Assembly (NCBI RefSeq): GCF_050107715.1
Contig: NZ_JBNILN010000005.1
Span: 259,073-323,072, forward strand
Length of the DNA stretch: 64,000 nt
Direction: 5' to 3'
DNA from: Metabacillus_B sp050107715
GTDB taxonomy: Bacteria > Bacillota > Bacilli > Bacillales > Bacillaceae
Part shown: positions 24,504-33,922 of the stretch, one piece after another
How positions within the stretch are numbered: the first letter of the stretch is position 1
How the letters are laid out: each line of letters starts with the position of its first letter
The notes under the pieces: generated by a model
What the model saw: the letters and a program-made list of their open reading frames with translations, nothing else
Database searches by the model: none
What the model was told of the DNA's origin: nothing
Position numbers and translations under genes: made by a program

Positions 24504-26513
24504 CTATTTCTTTAGTGCTTCTATCATTTTTGATTCATCCCAGACCTCTATGCCGAGCTCTTCCGCTTTTGACAGCTTGCTTCCGGCCGCTTCCCCTGCA
24601 ATGACAAGATCTGTGCTTTTGCTTACGCTTCCGGTTACTTTTCCGCCCAATGCTTCAATCTCAGCTTTCGCGTCATTTCGGCTTAGCTGTTCAAGCTTTC
24701 CTGTAAGAACAACGGTTTTGCCCGCAAAGTAAGAGTCCATTTCTTCCGGTGCTGCAAGCTTCGGCCCTTTATAGGCCATGTTCACCTCATGGCTTTTCAG
24801 CTCGTCCATAAGCTGAATGACCTCAGGTTTTTCAAAATAGGTGACAACGGCATCCGCCATTTTATCGCCAATTTCATTAATGGCGAGCAGATCTTCCCGG
24901 CTTGCTTCCATAAGACGGTCCATGCTTTCAAAGTGTTGAGCCAGGGTTTTCGCCGCCTTGGAACCTACGTGGCGGATCCCGAGCCCGAATAAAAGCTTTT
25001 CAAGCGAATTTTCTTTTGATTTGGCAATGGCTTTCAGCAGATTTTCGGTGGATTTTTCCCCCATCCGTTCAAGTGCAAGAAGCTGATCCCTTGTCAGCTC
25101 ATACAAATCGGCTACATCGGTAATCAAGCCTTCCTTGAAAAGCTGGGCAATGACCCGCTCCCCGAGTCCGTCAATGTTCATGGCATTCCTTGAAACAAAA
25201 TGGATGAGCCCTTCTCTCAGCTGAGCCGGGCACATCGGGTTGATGCACCTTAGCGCCACTTCCCCTTCCATTCGGACAAGCCCGCTTCCGCATTCCGGAC
25301 ATTCCTTTGGCATCAGGAACTCTTCTTCATCACCCGTGCGCTGATCGGCCAGAACATTGACCACTTCAGGAATAATGTCGCCTGCCTTTTTCACAATCAC
25401 ATAATCTCCAAGCCGGATATCCTTTTCCCTGATTAAATCCTCATTATGAAGGGATGCACGCTGAACAGTGGTCCCGGCTACACGGACCGGTTCCAGAATG
25501 GCTGTCGGTGTTATGACTCCCGTCCGGCCTACATTCAGCTCAATATCAAGAAGCTTTGTCATCACTTCTTCGGCAGGAAATTTATAGGCAATCGCCCAGC
25601 GGGGACTTTTGGATGTAAAGCCAAGCTGCTGCTGCTGGCTGATTGCATCGACTTTAATGACCACCCCATCGATTTCATAGGGCAGAGAGCTGCGCTGCTC
25701 CTGTATGGCATGAAGAAGATCAATGGCTTCATCGATGCTTCCGCAGTTTTTTCTTTCATGGTTTGTTTTGAACCCAAGTTCATCGAGCAGATCGAGACCT
25801 TCGCTTTGTCTTTCCACACCGATTTCTTCAAGCTCTCCAATACCATAGACGAAAATATCAAGATTTCGTTTCGCTGCAATTTTCGGGTCAAGCTGTCTCA
25901 GAGAGCCTGCTGCTGCATTGCGCGGGTTTGCAAACGGTTCTTCCTGCAGCTCGATTTTTTTCTCATTGAGGCGTTCGAATGATCTTTTGGGCATAAATGC
26001 TTCACCTCTGACCTCAATGGAGAGGGCTTTGCTGAGTCTGAGAGGAATGGAGCGGATCGTCCGGAGATTATCTGTTATATCTTCTCCGATTGAGCCGTCC
26101 CCTCTGGTTGCGCCCTGAACAAAAACGCCGTTTTCGTAGCGGAGTGAGACGGCCAGACCATCAATCTTTAATTCCACTACATATTGAACGTCATCACCTG
26201 CGCTTTGGCGGACACGCCGGTCATAATCCCGTAGATCCTGGTCATTAAACGCATTGCCGAGGCTCAGCATCGGTGTTTTATGTTCAACCTTGCTGAAGCC
26301 CTCTAAAATATCTCCCCCAACCCGCTGGGTAGGTGAATCAGGCGTTTTCAGCTCCGGATGCTGCTCCTCCAGATGAATGAGCTCATGAAGGCGCTCATCA
26401 TATTCCGCATCAGGCACACTTGGCTTGTCCAGAACGTGGTATTCATAATTGTACCGGTTTAAAAGCTCATGCAGCTCCTGAACCCTTTTCTGGGATGATT
26501 GATAATCGGTCAT
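24504..26513 (-). CDS. ligA: NAD-dependent DNA ligase
   Basis: 669 residues, normal length. It seals nicks in replication and repair using NAD+. Order: Ia domain with DAEYD; adenylation domain with active Lys116 in KIDG; OB fold; four-Cys zinc finger (CPECGSG ... CINPMCP, about 405-430); helix-hairpin-helix domain; C-terminal BRCT (about 590-669). It lies between pcrA and camS with short gaps, as in B. subtilis. Essential. Confidence 0.98.
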   Translation of the reverse strand: MTDYQSSQKRVQELHELLNRYNYEYHVLDKPSVPDAEYDERLHELIHLEEQHPELKTPDSPTQRVGGDILEGFSKVEHKTPMLSLGNAFNDQDLRDYDRRVRQSAGDDVQYVVELKIDGLAVSLRYENGVFVQGATRGDGSIGEDITDNLRTIRSIPLRLSKALSIEVRGEAFMPKRSFERLNEKKIELQEEPFANPRNAAAGSLRQLDPKIAAKRNLDIFVYGIGELEEIGVERQSEGLDLLDELGFKTNHERKNCGSIDEAIDLLHAIQEQRSSLPYEIDGVVIKVDAISQQQQLGFTSKSPRWAIAYKFPAEEVMTKLLDIELNVGRTGVITPTAILEPVRVAGTTVQRASLHNEDLIREKDIRLGDYVIVKKAGDIIPEVVNVLADQRTGDEEEFLMPKECPECGSGLVRMEGEVALRCINPMCPAQLREGLIHFVSRNAMNIDGLGERVIAQLFKEGLITDVADLYELTRDQLLALERMGEKSTENLLKAIAKSKENSLEKLLFGLGIRHVGSKAAKTLAQHFESMDRLMEASREDLLAINEIGDKMADAVVTYFEKPEVIQLMDELKSHEVNMAYKGPKLAAPEEMDSYFAGKTVVLTGKLEQLSRNDAKAEIEALGGKVTGSVSKSTDLVIAGEAAGSKLSKAEELGIEVWDESKMIEALKK

Positions 26514-26542
26514 AATCCCAACCCTTTCCTAAAGCATCCTGA

Positions 26543-28771
26543 TTACACTTTTTTGATCGGTGCGAATGCCGCCAGCAGACGTTTGATGCCGACAGGACTC
26601 GGAAATGCAATATCAAGCTCCTTGCTGTCTCCATCCCCTTTTACGCTGACAACTGTACCGGTGCCCCACTTTTTGTGCTCGGCTTTATCCCCGACACCCC
26701 AGGCGAAGCCTTCTCCGCCTGTGGAGGCCTTAACCGGACGCTTGACCTGGGCCATACGCTGGCGGTCCCGCTTTGTGTTTCCAAACGGTGTCGTCATCGC
26801 TTTTATGTTCTCGTTTAGGTTTTCCAATAATTCCTCTGGTATTTCCGCAATAAAGCGGGATTCCGGATTCATGTTTGTCCGGCCGAAAAGTGTACGCATT
26901 TGCGCGTTCGTCAAATACAGTTCCTCTTCCGCTCTCGTGATCCCTACGTAGGCGAGACGGCGCTCTTCCTCCATCTCCCCTTCTTCCATTAGAGAACGGC
27001 TGTGAGGGAACACCCCCTCCTCCATTCCCATCAGGAATACAACAGGAAATTCAAGCCCTTTTGCGGAGTGAAGAGTCATGAGAACAACAGCATCCTGCTG
27101 CTCCTGTTCCTCTTCGCTGAGCGAGTCGATATCAGCGATCAGAGCAAGGTCGGTCAGGAAAGAAACAAGACTTTTATCCTCATTGTTTTTCTCGAAATTC
27201 TGGGTAACCGACAGGAACTCATCGATATTTTCCAGACGGCTTTGCGCTTCGATGCTTTTTTCCGTCTTCAGCATTTCTCTATAACCGGATCTTTCGAGGA
27301 TTTCTTCCGTCAGCTCTGTAACTGACAGATAGTCCTGCATGCCGGAAAGATTTCGGATCAAGTCTCTGAACTCCGCCAGAGCATTGGCCGCCTTAGCCGG
27401 AAGTCCGATAAAATCTGCTTCATGTGATGCCTGGTACATAGAGAGGTCATTATTGGCTGCATAAGCGGCTACCCGATCCAGGGAGGTCGCGCCAATTCCC
27501 CTTTTCGGTACATTCACAATCCTTGCGAAACTGATGTCATCATCTGGATTGGCGATCATTCTTAAATAGGCCAGCAAGTCCTTAATCTCTTTTCTGTCAT
27601 AGAACTTGATGCCTCCGACAATTTGGTATTGAATGTTTGATTTTAGGAGGATTTCCTCCATGACCCGGGACTGGGCATTTGTCCTGTAAAGAATGGCACA
27701 GTCGGAAAACTTTCTCTTCCCCTGATCGTAGAGTTCCTTTATTTTCCCGGCTACAAACTGTCCTTCGGCAGACTCGCTGTCAGCCCGGTAGTATACGAGC
27801 TTGGGCCCATCCTGATTTTCGGTCCACAGGTTCTTCGGCTTCCGGTTGGAATTGTTCTGAATCACTTCGTTGGCGGCATTCAGTATCCGCTTCGTGGAAC
27901 GGTAATTCTGCTCAAGCATAATGACTTCCGCATTCGGATAATCTTTTTCAAAGGAAAGGATGTTTGAAATATCCGCACCGCGCCATGCATAGATCGACTG
28001 ATCGGAATCCCCTACCACACAAAGATTCCGGAAGCGCGACGCCATCATTTTCACAAGCAGATACTGTGCCCTGTTCGTATCCTGATACTCATCCACGTGA
28101 ATGAATTGAAATTTCCGCTGATAAAACTCAAGCACCTCCGGAACCCTTTCAAACAGCCGGATGGTTGTCATAATCAGGTCATCAAAATCAAGCGACTGAT
28201 TCTTAAGGAGCTTTTTCTGATAATCACTGTATATATCGCTTACGATCTGCTCAAATATGCCGCCTGTCTGGGACTTTGCATATTCTTCCGCATCAATCAA
28301 TTCATTTTTCGCACTGGAAATGGATCCGAGAATCGCTCTGGGGTCATATTTCTTCGGGTCAAGATTCCGCTCTTTAAGAATGGATTTCACGACCGATAAT
28401 TGATCCGCCGAGTCCAGAATTGAAAAATTCCGGTTGACTCCGATCCGGTCAATATCTCTCCTTAAAATCCTTACGCACATAGAGTGAAAGGTCGAGATCC
28501 AAATATCATCTGCTCCTGGACCAAGCAGACGGCCGATCCGGTCTTTCATTTCCCGCGCTGCCTTATTCGTAAATGTAAGAGCAAGAATGTTCCATGGCGC
28601 AACCCGTTTTTCGGCCATTAAATAGGCGATCCGATGGGTGAGCACCCTTGTTTTTCCGCTTCCCGCACCTGCCATAATCAAAAGCGGGCCATCTGTTGCT
28701 TTTACAGCTCTCGCTTGCTCTTCATTTAATCCATTTACTAGCTGCTGTGCTATAAAATCCACTTTTTCCAC
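26543..28771 (-). CDS. pcrA: ATP-dependent DNA helicase PcrA
   Basis: 742 residues, UvrD/Rep superfamily 1. It translocates 3' to 5' on DNA and acts in repair, replication restart and conflict resolution with RNA polymerase. Motifs: Walker A AGAGSGKTR (34-42), TFTNKAAREM, VDEYQDTN, GDSDQSIYAWRGAD, EQNYRS, TLHSAKGLEFPVVF, YVGITRAEEELY. The C-terminal Tudor-like part (KWGTGTVVSV) binds RNA polymerase in known PcrA. The start is GTG at 28771 with only a weak ribosome binding site; a GTG 12 bases later is an alternative. It is in an operon with pcrB and ligA. Confidence 0.98.
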   Translation of the reverse strand: MEKVDFIAQQLVNGLNEEQARAVKATDGPLLIMAGAGSGKTRVLTHRIAYLMAEKRVAPWNILALTFTNKAAREMKDRIGRLLGPGADDIWISTFHSMCVRILRRDIDRIGVNRNFSILDSADQLSVVKSILKERNLDPKKYDPRAILGSISSAKNELIDAEEYAKSQTGGIFEQIVSDIYSDYQKKLLKNQSLDFDDLIMTTIRLFERVPEVLEFYQRKFQFIHVDEYQDTNRAQYLLVKMMASRFRNLCVVGDSDQSIYAWRGADISNILSFEKDYPNAEVIMLEQNYRSTKRILNAANEVIQNNSNRKPKNLWTENQDGPKLVYYRADSESAEGQFVAGKIKELYDQGKRKFSDCAILYRTNAQSRVMEEILLKSNIQYQIVGGIKFYDRKEIKDLLAYLRMIANPDDDISFARIVNVPKRGIGATSLDRVAAYAANNDLSMYQASHEADFIGLPAKAANALAEFRDLIRNLSGMQDYLSVTELTEEILERSGYREMLKTEKSIEAQSRLENIDEFLSVTQNFEKNNEDKSLVSFLTDLALIADIDSLSEEEQEQQDAVVLMTLHSAKGLEFPVVFLMGMEEGVFPHSRSLMEEGEMEEERRLAYVGITRAEEELYLTNAQMRTLFGRTNMNPESRFIAEIPEELLENLNENIKAMTTPFGNTKRDRQRMAQVKRPVKASTGGEGFAWGVGDKAEHKKWGTGTVVSVKGDGDSKELDIAFPSPVGIKRLLAAFAPIKKV

Positions 28772-28829
28772 CGCCTAACCAAACGTATGTTCTTTCTACT
28801 ATAGTATCGATAACCTGTCCTTTTTGCAA

Positions 28830-29519
28830 TCAGCTTTTTACAGCACCGACTGTTAGCAGGGCCGCTTTTAAATCATCATAAATGACATTTCCTACAATGA
28901 TTGTATCTGCAAATTGTGCCATTTCAGAAGCTTTTTCAGGAGTCGTAATTCCTCCGCCGTAAAATAGCTTCGTGGTGCCGAGCACAGAGCGTACCTCCCG
29001 GACCCATTCCGGATCCCCGTAAGCTCCGCTGTATTCCATGTAAAAGACCGGCAGATGGAACATATTCTCTGCCATTCTCGCGTACGCCTTTACATCCTCA
29101 AGCCCGATGGACGCATCTGCATCAGCAACCTCTGCGGCCTTACAGGCAGGATTTAAGATGCAGTAGCCTTCCACCAGCATTTCATTCCAGTCCATCAGCT
29201 CGCCAAATTCCTTAACAGCCTCTTTGTGCAGATTGACAATCCACTTCGGATCGCGGCTGTTAAAAACCGTCGGGATAAAATAAAGATCAAATCCCGGAAC
29301 GATTGCTTCCAAGGAGGAAACCTCCAGCACACAAGGCACGAGATATCTTCTTACCCGCGCCATTAAATTCAGGATTTCTTCCTCTTCCAATGAATCGCTT
29401 CCGCCAATAATGACCGCATCCGTCCCTGATTCGCAGATCTTCTCCAATGCCTCGTCCGAGATTTGCTTTTCCGGGTCCAGCTTAAACGCGTGGCGCCATT
29501 CTTTTACATCGTACATCAT
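28830..29519 (-). CDS. pcrB: Heptaprenylglyceryl phosphate synthase
   Basis: 229 residues, TIM-barrel. It joins heptaprenyl diphosphate to glycerol-1-phosphate, giving the archaea-like ether lipid known from Bacillaceae. Recognised from WRHAFKLDPEKQI, GTDAVIIGGSD, YFIPTVFNSRDPKWIV and the phosphate-binding GGGI and TIIVGN segments near the end. ATG 29519 is preferred because AGGGAGG lies 6 bases upstream; the frame extends to an ATG at 29540. First gene of the pcrB-pcrA-ligA-camS unit. Confidence 0.95.
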   Translation of the reverse strand: MMYDVKEWRHAFKLDPEKQISDEALEKICESGTDAVIIGGSDSLEEEEILNLMARVRRYLVPCVLEVSSLEAIVPGFDLYFIPTVFNSRDPKWIVNLHKEAVKEFGELMDWNEMLVEGYCILNPACKAAEVADADASIGLEDVKAYARMAENMFHLPVFYMEYSGAYGDPEWVREVRSVLGTTKLFYGGGITTPEKASEMAQFADTIIVGNVIYDDLKAALLTVGAVKS

Positions 29520-29703
29520 GTACGCCTCCCTTTTAACCATTTCATTATTATATCAAAATTACCATGGATGAACACCTATCGGAAGGGACTCCCCGTACAC
29601 TCTTGCAGGCCAGTTTAGACGCTCACGTTTTTGAAAACCGAAGCTCAGGCACGGCGCCAGGAAAGTGTCTGTCCTTCTCATAAGCAGTAAAGCCCCTGCA
29701 AGC

Positions 29704-29730
29704 AAAAAAGACACCTCAGCGGGTGTCTTT
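29704..29730 (-). terminator. Terminator of yerC
   Basis: On the minus strand AAAGACACC pairs with GGTGTCTTT (29730-29722 and 29715-29707), loop CGCTGA, followed by T to 29704. It overlaps the last base of the yerC stop codon. Confidence 0.88.
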
Positions 29731-30035
29731 TATGATTCGTTCGGTTGTTTATGGATGCGCTCAAGCGCCATTGTGTACGCGTCGTTCCCGTAATTCAGGC
29801 AGCGCTTTACACGTGAAATCGTTGCCGTGCTCGCTCCTGTTTCTGTCTCAATTTTATGATACGTAAATCCCTCACGAAGCATCCTTGCGACTTCCAGCCG
29901 CTGGGCAAGAGACTGAATTTCATTTACGGTGCACAGATCATCAAAAAAGCGGTAGCACTCGTCCATGTTTTTCAGGGAGAGCACTGATTCAAATAATTGG
30001 TCAAGCTCTTTGCCGCGCAGTTTATCAATTTGCAT
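29730..30035 (-). CDS. yerC: YerC/YecD-family TrpR-like DNA-binding protein
   Basis: 101 residues, all helical. It matches the TrpR-related YerC family: LFESVLSLKNMDECYRFFDDLCTVNEIQSLAQRLEVA followed by a helix-turn-helix (YHKIETETGASTATISRVKRCL). B. subtilis yerC lies at the same place. The targets are not defined in my knowledge. ATG follows AAAGGAGAA. Single gene with its own terminator. Confidence 0.93.
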   Translation of the reverse strand: MQIDKLRGKELDQLFESVLSLKNMDECYRFFDDLCTVNEIQSLAQRLEVARMLREGFTYHKIETETGASTATISRVKRCLNYGNDAYTMALERIHKQPNES

Positions 30036-30138
30036 GCAGTCATTCTCCTTTTTAAGAAATTATCTATGGCATTGTCATGTGTAAGGTTTTTTTAGAAAAA
30101 CAGTCGACTTATAACATTATTCGTTTCACTTTCTTATT

Positions 30139-31881
30139 TTAACGCATTATCGACGGAAAGAGTATCGTTTTTTTCTTCACATCAAAAATCCCGCGCGGTG
30201 TAATCCGCACATACGGCAAATGGGTCGATGAGAGGAAAAACAGGGTATAGACCGGGTCTTCAAACGGATAGCCTCTTTCTTTAAGGCATTCATGAAATTC
30301 TGTATATTGGCGGGCCATTTCCGGCAGCGGGGCAACGGAGGCTGTTCCGTTTAATTCCAGCGGCATTTCAAAAACCGTCCGGCCGTTCTCAAACACCGTA
30401 ATCCCCCCGCCGATTTCGACCATCTGCTTCCAGGCGGCAATCATGTCTTCTTTATTTTTTCCAATCAGCAAAATATCCCCTGTTGCGGAAAATGAGCTTG
30501 CGAGCCCCTTTACATTTCCAAACCCTTTCAAAACGGTGTTGATTCTCCAGTTTCCTTCCCTGTCAATCAATGCAAGGAAAGCTTCGTCCTGATTATCCGG
30601 CAATTCGTCTGCAGCCAGATCCAGGCTGACGGAGTATGGCTGGATAATCACTCCGTTAACCATGTGAAGCCCAAGCGGCATGGAAAACTGGAGGTCATCC
30701 ATCGTCAGACCCCAGTTGGCTGTGAGAGGGGCAAACCCCAGATCATGCCATGGCAAATCCGTTTTATCTTTTTGCAGATCCGCGTTTTCCCACTTAAGCC
30801 ACTCGCCCTTTGCCATTACATGGACCGGATTCGGCTCTGCCGGATCTTCCAAAAAGTTCAAGGTTGCATACCGGCCGGCTGTCACGGAACCGAGTAAATG
30901 GTCCAAACCATAATAACGGGCAATGTTAAAGCTTGCCATATGATACGCGTCAATCGGGTCTATACCTTCTTCAAGAGCCATTTTTATTAATGGATTGGTC
31001 ACGCCGTCCGTGTAAAATGCAGGTGTCGCTCCATCAGTTGTGAAAAATAAGTGATCATAGGAAGCGATCGGCAGCTCCTTTATTTCTTTTAGAAGCTTTG
31101 GCAAATCAGGACGGATGGACGAGTGCCTTAAGGCAACCGTATATCCGGCAAGCAGTCTTGAATAAACCTCTTTTCCGGACATCGCCTCATGGTCGGCATC
31201 CACTCCGAACAGCTTCATTTTCGTCAGCGTCTGTTCAGATGCTCCCGGGAAATGCCCTTCCACCCGCTTGCGTTTCTTTTTCGCCTCCTGAATCCGGTCG
31301 AGCATCAAATCATCACCTGCAGCGAGGGACGGCCATCCCGTCAGCTCCCCTCCCTGTAAGACACAGTCTTGGTCGAGCCAATCGGAAACCCGGTCAGGGG
31401 AAAGAATGAAATCCTCCTCCGCCACTTCAGATTGCAGATCAAAGCGGGCCCACCAATAATGATGGTAAGGCTGATGGTGGAAGTGTTTCAGCAAAGTAAG
31501 CGCTTTCTTTTGGTCTTTTTGAAAAAGCAGATTTAAATTATCGCTAATTAGAGCGGTTGTCCCATACTGGGCCGCATAGCGTGACAGGGTCTGGGGATTA
31601 TATAACTGAAAAGGATGGGCATGCGGCTCTATGTATCCAGGAACAATGTAAAGCCCGCTGCACTCCGTAACTTCTGTCTGATCGATTCTTTCAGGCATCC
31701 TGTCTCCTATATAAACAATGCGGTCATCATAAATCCAGATGTTTCCCCGGATCCATTGTTTGAGGTAGGAATGTAAGATCGAAGCGTTTTTTAAAAGCTT
31801 CGTCGGTGCAGCCAACCCGTCTATGACATCTACATGCATTCGGATTTGGTGGTTCTTCCATACAGACCTATTTTCCGGCAT
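30139..31881 (-). CDS. yerA: Adenine deaminase-like amidohydrolase (YerA)
   Basis: 580 residues of the amidohydrolase superfamily, adenine deaminase group. Metal-ligand motif PGYIEPHAHP is near residue 100; EGHFPG and the later Asp-containing segment (FFTTDGATPAFYTDG) fit the family. B. subtilis YerA is annotated as a putative adenine deaminase near yerC; the true substrate is unproven. ATG 31881 follows AGAAGGAGGA. Placement near the purine operon fits a purine salvage role, but this is inference. Confidence 0.88.
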   Translation of the reverse strand: MPENRSVWKNHQIRMHVDVIDGLAAPTKLLKNASILHSYLKQWIRGNIWIYDDRIVYIGDRMPERIDQTEVTECSGLYIVPGYIEPHAHPFQLYNPQTLSRYAAQYGTTALISDNLNLLFQKDQKKALTLLKHFHHQPYHHYWWARFDLQSEVAEEDFILSPDRVSDWLDQDCVLQGGELTGWPSLAAGDDLMLDRIQEAKKKRKRVEGHFPGASEQTLTKMKLFGVDADHEAMSGKEVYSRLLAGYTVALRHSSIRPDLPKLLKEIKELPIASYDHLFFTTDGATPAFYTDGVTNPLIKMALEEGIDPIDAYHMASFNIARYYGLDHLLGSVTAGRYATLNFLEDPAEPNPVHVMAKGEWLKWENADLQKDKTDLPWHDLGFAPLTANWGLTMDDLQFSMPLGLHMVNGVIIQPYSVSLDLAADELPDNQDEAFLALIDREGNWRINTVLKGFGNVKGLASSFSATGDILLIGKNKEDMIAAWKQMVEIGGGITVFENGRTVFEMPLELNGTASVAPLPEMARQYTEFHECLKERGYPFEDPVYTLFFLSSTHLPYVRITPRGIFDVKKKTILFPSIMR

Positions 31882-32035
31882 CGATGAATCCTCCTTCTGG
31901 AACGATTAGGCAAACGCTTTCATAATTAGCTGGGTGCGCTCTTAATTTCCCTTTTCATGTTAACACAATTAGCACGTTACTGCATGAAAGAACCAGACAT
32001 TTTAAAAACTTTCCACAATTTAAGGAGGACTCCAG

Positions 32036-32287
32036 TTGATCAGACCCAATATCGGCATTGTCAATGCCCTCGTCCGCATTACTGTTGGTTTAACACTTGT
32101 AGCCATTGCTTCCGCGAAATTCTCGAAAAAGCCCTGGAGAGAATCCCTCATCCTGCTGATTATGCTCGGCGCTATGAAGGTGGGCGAAGGAATTTTGCGA
32201 TTCTGCCCCCTTACCCTTCTATACGACCAAGCGAAAGAAAATACCAGCAGCCAGGATGGGGAAGCGGATACGTACAACCCTTCCTGA
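32036..32287 (+). CDS. DUF2892-type small membrane protein
   Basis: 83 residues with two hydrophobic helices. It starts IRPNIGIVNALVRITVGL, typical of DUF2892 (YgaP-like inner-membrane) proteins, and ends in a polar tail. The start is TTG with AAGGAGG 7 bases upstream. Function unknown. A 37-residue ORF follows after 33 bases. Confidence 0.8.
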   Translation: MIRPNIGIVNALVRITVGLTLVAIASAKFSKKPWRESLILLIMLGAMKVGEGILRFCPLTLLYDQAKENTSSQDGEADTYNPS

Positions 32288-32320
32288 GTTCAGGCCCTTT
32301 CTGCATTGAGGTGATCAATT

Positions 32321-32434
32321 ATGAATTTTTTCCTGGAATATATAAGGGACATGTTTTTTGTCTATGCTTCCGTCATTGGAGGAATTGTAGCGCTTGTGTT
32401 TGTTTTTGTACGGCGGAAGCGGCGGGTTAGGTAG
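32321..32434 (+). CDS. 37-residue single-pass membrane peptide
   Basis: ATG at 32321 follows GAGGTG by 7 bases. It reads MNFFLEYIRDMFF, then a hydrophobic helix (VYASVIGGIVALVFVFV) and a basic end (RRKRRVR), stopping at TAG 32432. The signal-anchor-like layout and good ribosome binding site support a real small gene cotranscribed with the DUF2892 gene and ending at the next terminator. Function unknown. Confidence 0.55.
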   Translation: MNFFLEYIRDMFFVYASVIGGIVALVFVFVRRKRRVR

Positions 32435-32440
32435 TGTAAC

Positions 32441-32479
32441 TAAAAAAGAACGAAGGGAATTTTCCCCTCGTTCTTTTTA
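32441..32479. terminator. Bidirectional terminator
   Basis: AAAAAGAACGA..GGG (from 32442) pairs with CCC..TCGTTCTTTTT (to 32478). It serves the small membrane genes on the plus strand and the convergent coiled-coil protein gene on the minus strand. Confidence 0.88.
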
Positions 32480-32489
32480 GATGGTTAGC

Positions 32490-33464
32490 TTATGCGCCAG
32501 CCTTAACGGTTTGCTTCCAGACACCGTTCTCGTCCTGCCACTTAATGATCATTGTGCCGCCTGTTTCAGTTAAATAAAAGGTTTGGCTTGCATTAGCAAT
32601 TAATTCGCCGGATTCCGCTCCCTTTGTATATTCCACGTATACTTTAAATTCGTTGTTGTTAGTTATTCTCCATACCCGGTCCCCTTCTTGGATATCTAAA
32701 TCAGGGTGAGCATCTTTGAAAGCCTGTGACTGGCCGTCTTGAATATAAGTGAGGTTTAGGTTTTTAACAACCAATTCTGCATCAAATACATCTGGCTGAT
32801 TTTCAGTGCTGATTGCATCAAGCTCTTCCTGGGTCATTGCACTTTTCCCATCGGTACCAGCTTCTACCTCGTTAGCAGCCCGCTCAAGCTCAGCCACTTT
32901 GTCGTTTGCTTTTTTGACTTCTTCATTTGCACGCTCTGCTTCGGATTTGTTAGCTTCGTTTTCTTCAACTAGTGCATCGTAATTAGCTTGAAGGGCTGAT
33001 AGTTGATTTTCAAGAACCTGAATTTGACCATTAAGATCGTCAATACTTGCATTCGCTGCAGCAAGGCCTACTTTTAATTGAGAAATTTCCCCATTAGCCG
33101 TTTCAAGATCTGCTTCCAATTGAGCTTTAGTTGATAGTAAAGCATCTCTTTCAGCTGTCAGTTTCTCATTTTTTGTCGTCAAAAGGGATTTTTCAGCTTC
33201 AAGATCGTTAATCATTGTTTTCGCATCTACAATTTTACCATTCGCATTGGTTAGCTTTCCAGTTGCATCAGCCTTAATCAATCCGATTTTTTCAAGCAAT
33301 TTAGCTTCTGCAGCATCATACGCTACAACCTTATCTTTTAGTTCAATAAGCTGATTTTTCACATTATCGATTGTTTGACCGCCATTGAACGTAACACCTA
33401 CTGCCGTTACCGCCAGAGACCCAGCTAATAAAACCGATGCCGCTTTCCCAGATAAAATAGCCAT
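32490..33464 (-). CDS. Secreted coiled-coil protein of unknown function
   Basis: 324 residues. N-terminal signal-peptide-like segment (about 1-25, AASVLLAGSLAVTAVGV), then a long heptad-rich coiled coil (about 35-200) rich in Lys, Glu and Ala with a regular NEKLTAERDALLSTKAQLEADLE pattern, then a compact C-terminal domain (about 225-324) ending in strands IIKWQDENGVWKQTVKAG. I do not recognise the family. It may be a cell-surface or spacer protein. ATG follows AGGAGGAAA. Divergent from the SigD-controlled PAS gene. Confidence 0.7.
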   Translation of the reverse strand: MAILSGKAASVLLAGSLAVTAVGVTFNGGQTIDNVKNQLIELKDKVVAYDAAEAKLLEKIGLIKADATGKLTNANGKIVDAKTMINDLEAEKSLLTTKNEKLTAERDALLSTKAQLEADLETANGEISQLKVGLAAANASIDDLNGQIQVLENQLSALQANYDALVEENEANKSEAERANEEVKKANDKVAELERAANEVEAGTDGKSAMTQEELDAISTENQPDVFDAELVVKNLNLTYIQDGQSQAFKDAHPDLDIQEGDRVWRITNNNEFKVYVEYTKGAESGELIANASQTFYLTETGGTMIIKWQDENGVWKQTVKAGA

Positions 33465-33856
33465 TTTTAATTTCCTCCTAGTAATATCATATTTTTATAG
33501 TTTTAACCTTTTTCCGTTAATCAATGAATTCAGCAACTGTTTAAGAGGTATGTAGGTTTACCTTTTAATCTCAGCCTCCTTCTTGCGTTCTTATTAAAGA
33601 ACTTTCAAATTGAGTATAAGTCGGATTAACTAAACGATAAAGGTCTAAAAATAGGCATATTTTCGTTTTTAAGAACGTTTTTTGATACTTTCCTCCCGTT
33701 TTCTCTCCTTTTCTTATAATTTCAATTATTTACCCTAAATTTTATAAAGAACAAAATCTGTTAGATATTAATTTAGAAGGAATTGGTGATTTCATAAAAG
33801 TGGAGATTGCATGTGAAATCTTCCTCAATGTAGAAACTAATAACCCTTAACTATCC
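33465..33856. other. AT-rich divergent intergenic region
   Basis: About 390 AT-rich bases between the coiled-coil gene and the SigD promoter. It presumably holds the minus-strand promoter; no gene, repeat or RNA motif is recognised. Confidence 0.4.
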
Positions 33857-33883
33857 TAAAGAATTTTCCGAATAGTCCGATAT
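33857..33883 (+). promoter_or_regulatory. SigD (motility sigma factor) promoter
   Basis: TAAA (33857-33860), exactly 15 bases, then TCCGATAT (33876-33883). This matches the SigD consensus TAAA-N15-GCCGATAT at all but one base. It lies 40 bases before the PAS-chemotaxis gene, which fits SigD control of motility genes. Confidence 0.75.
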
Positions 33884-33922
33884 ACCTAATATACAAGTAG
33901 GTATTTAGAGGAGGTTTTACGT

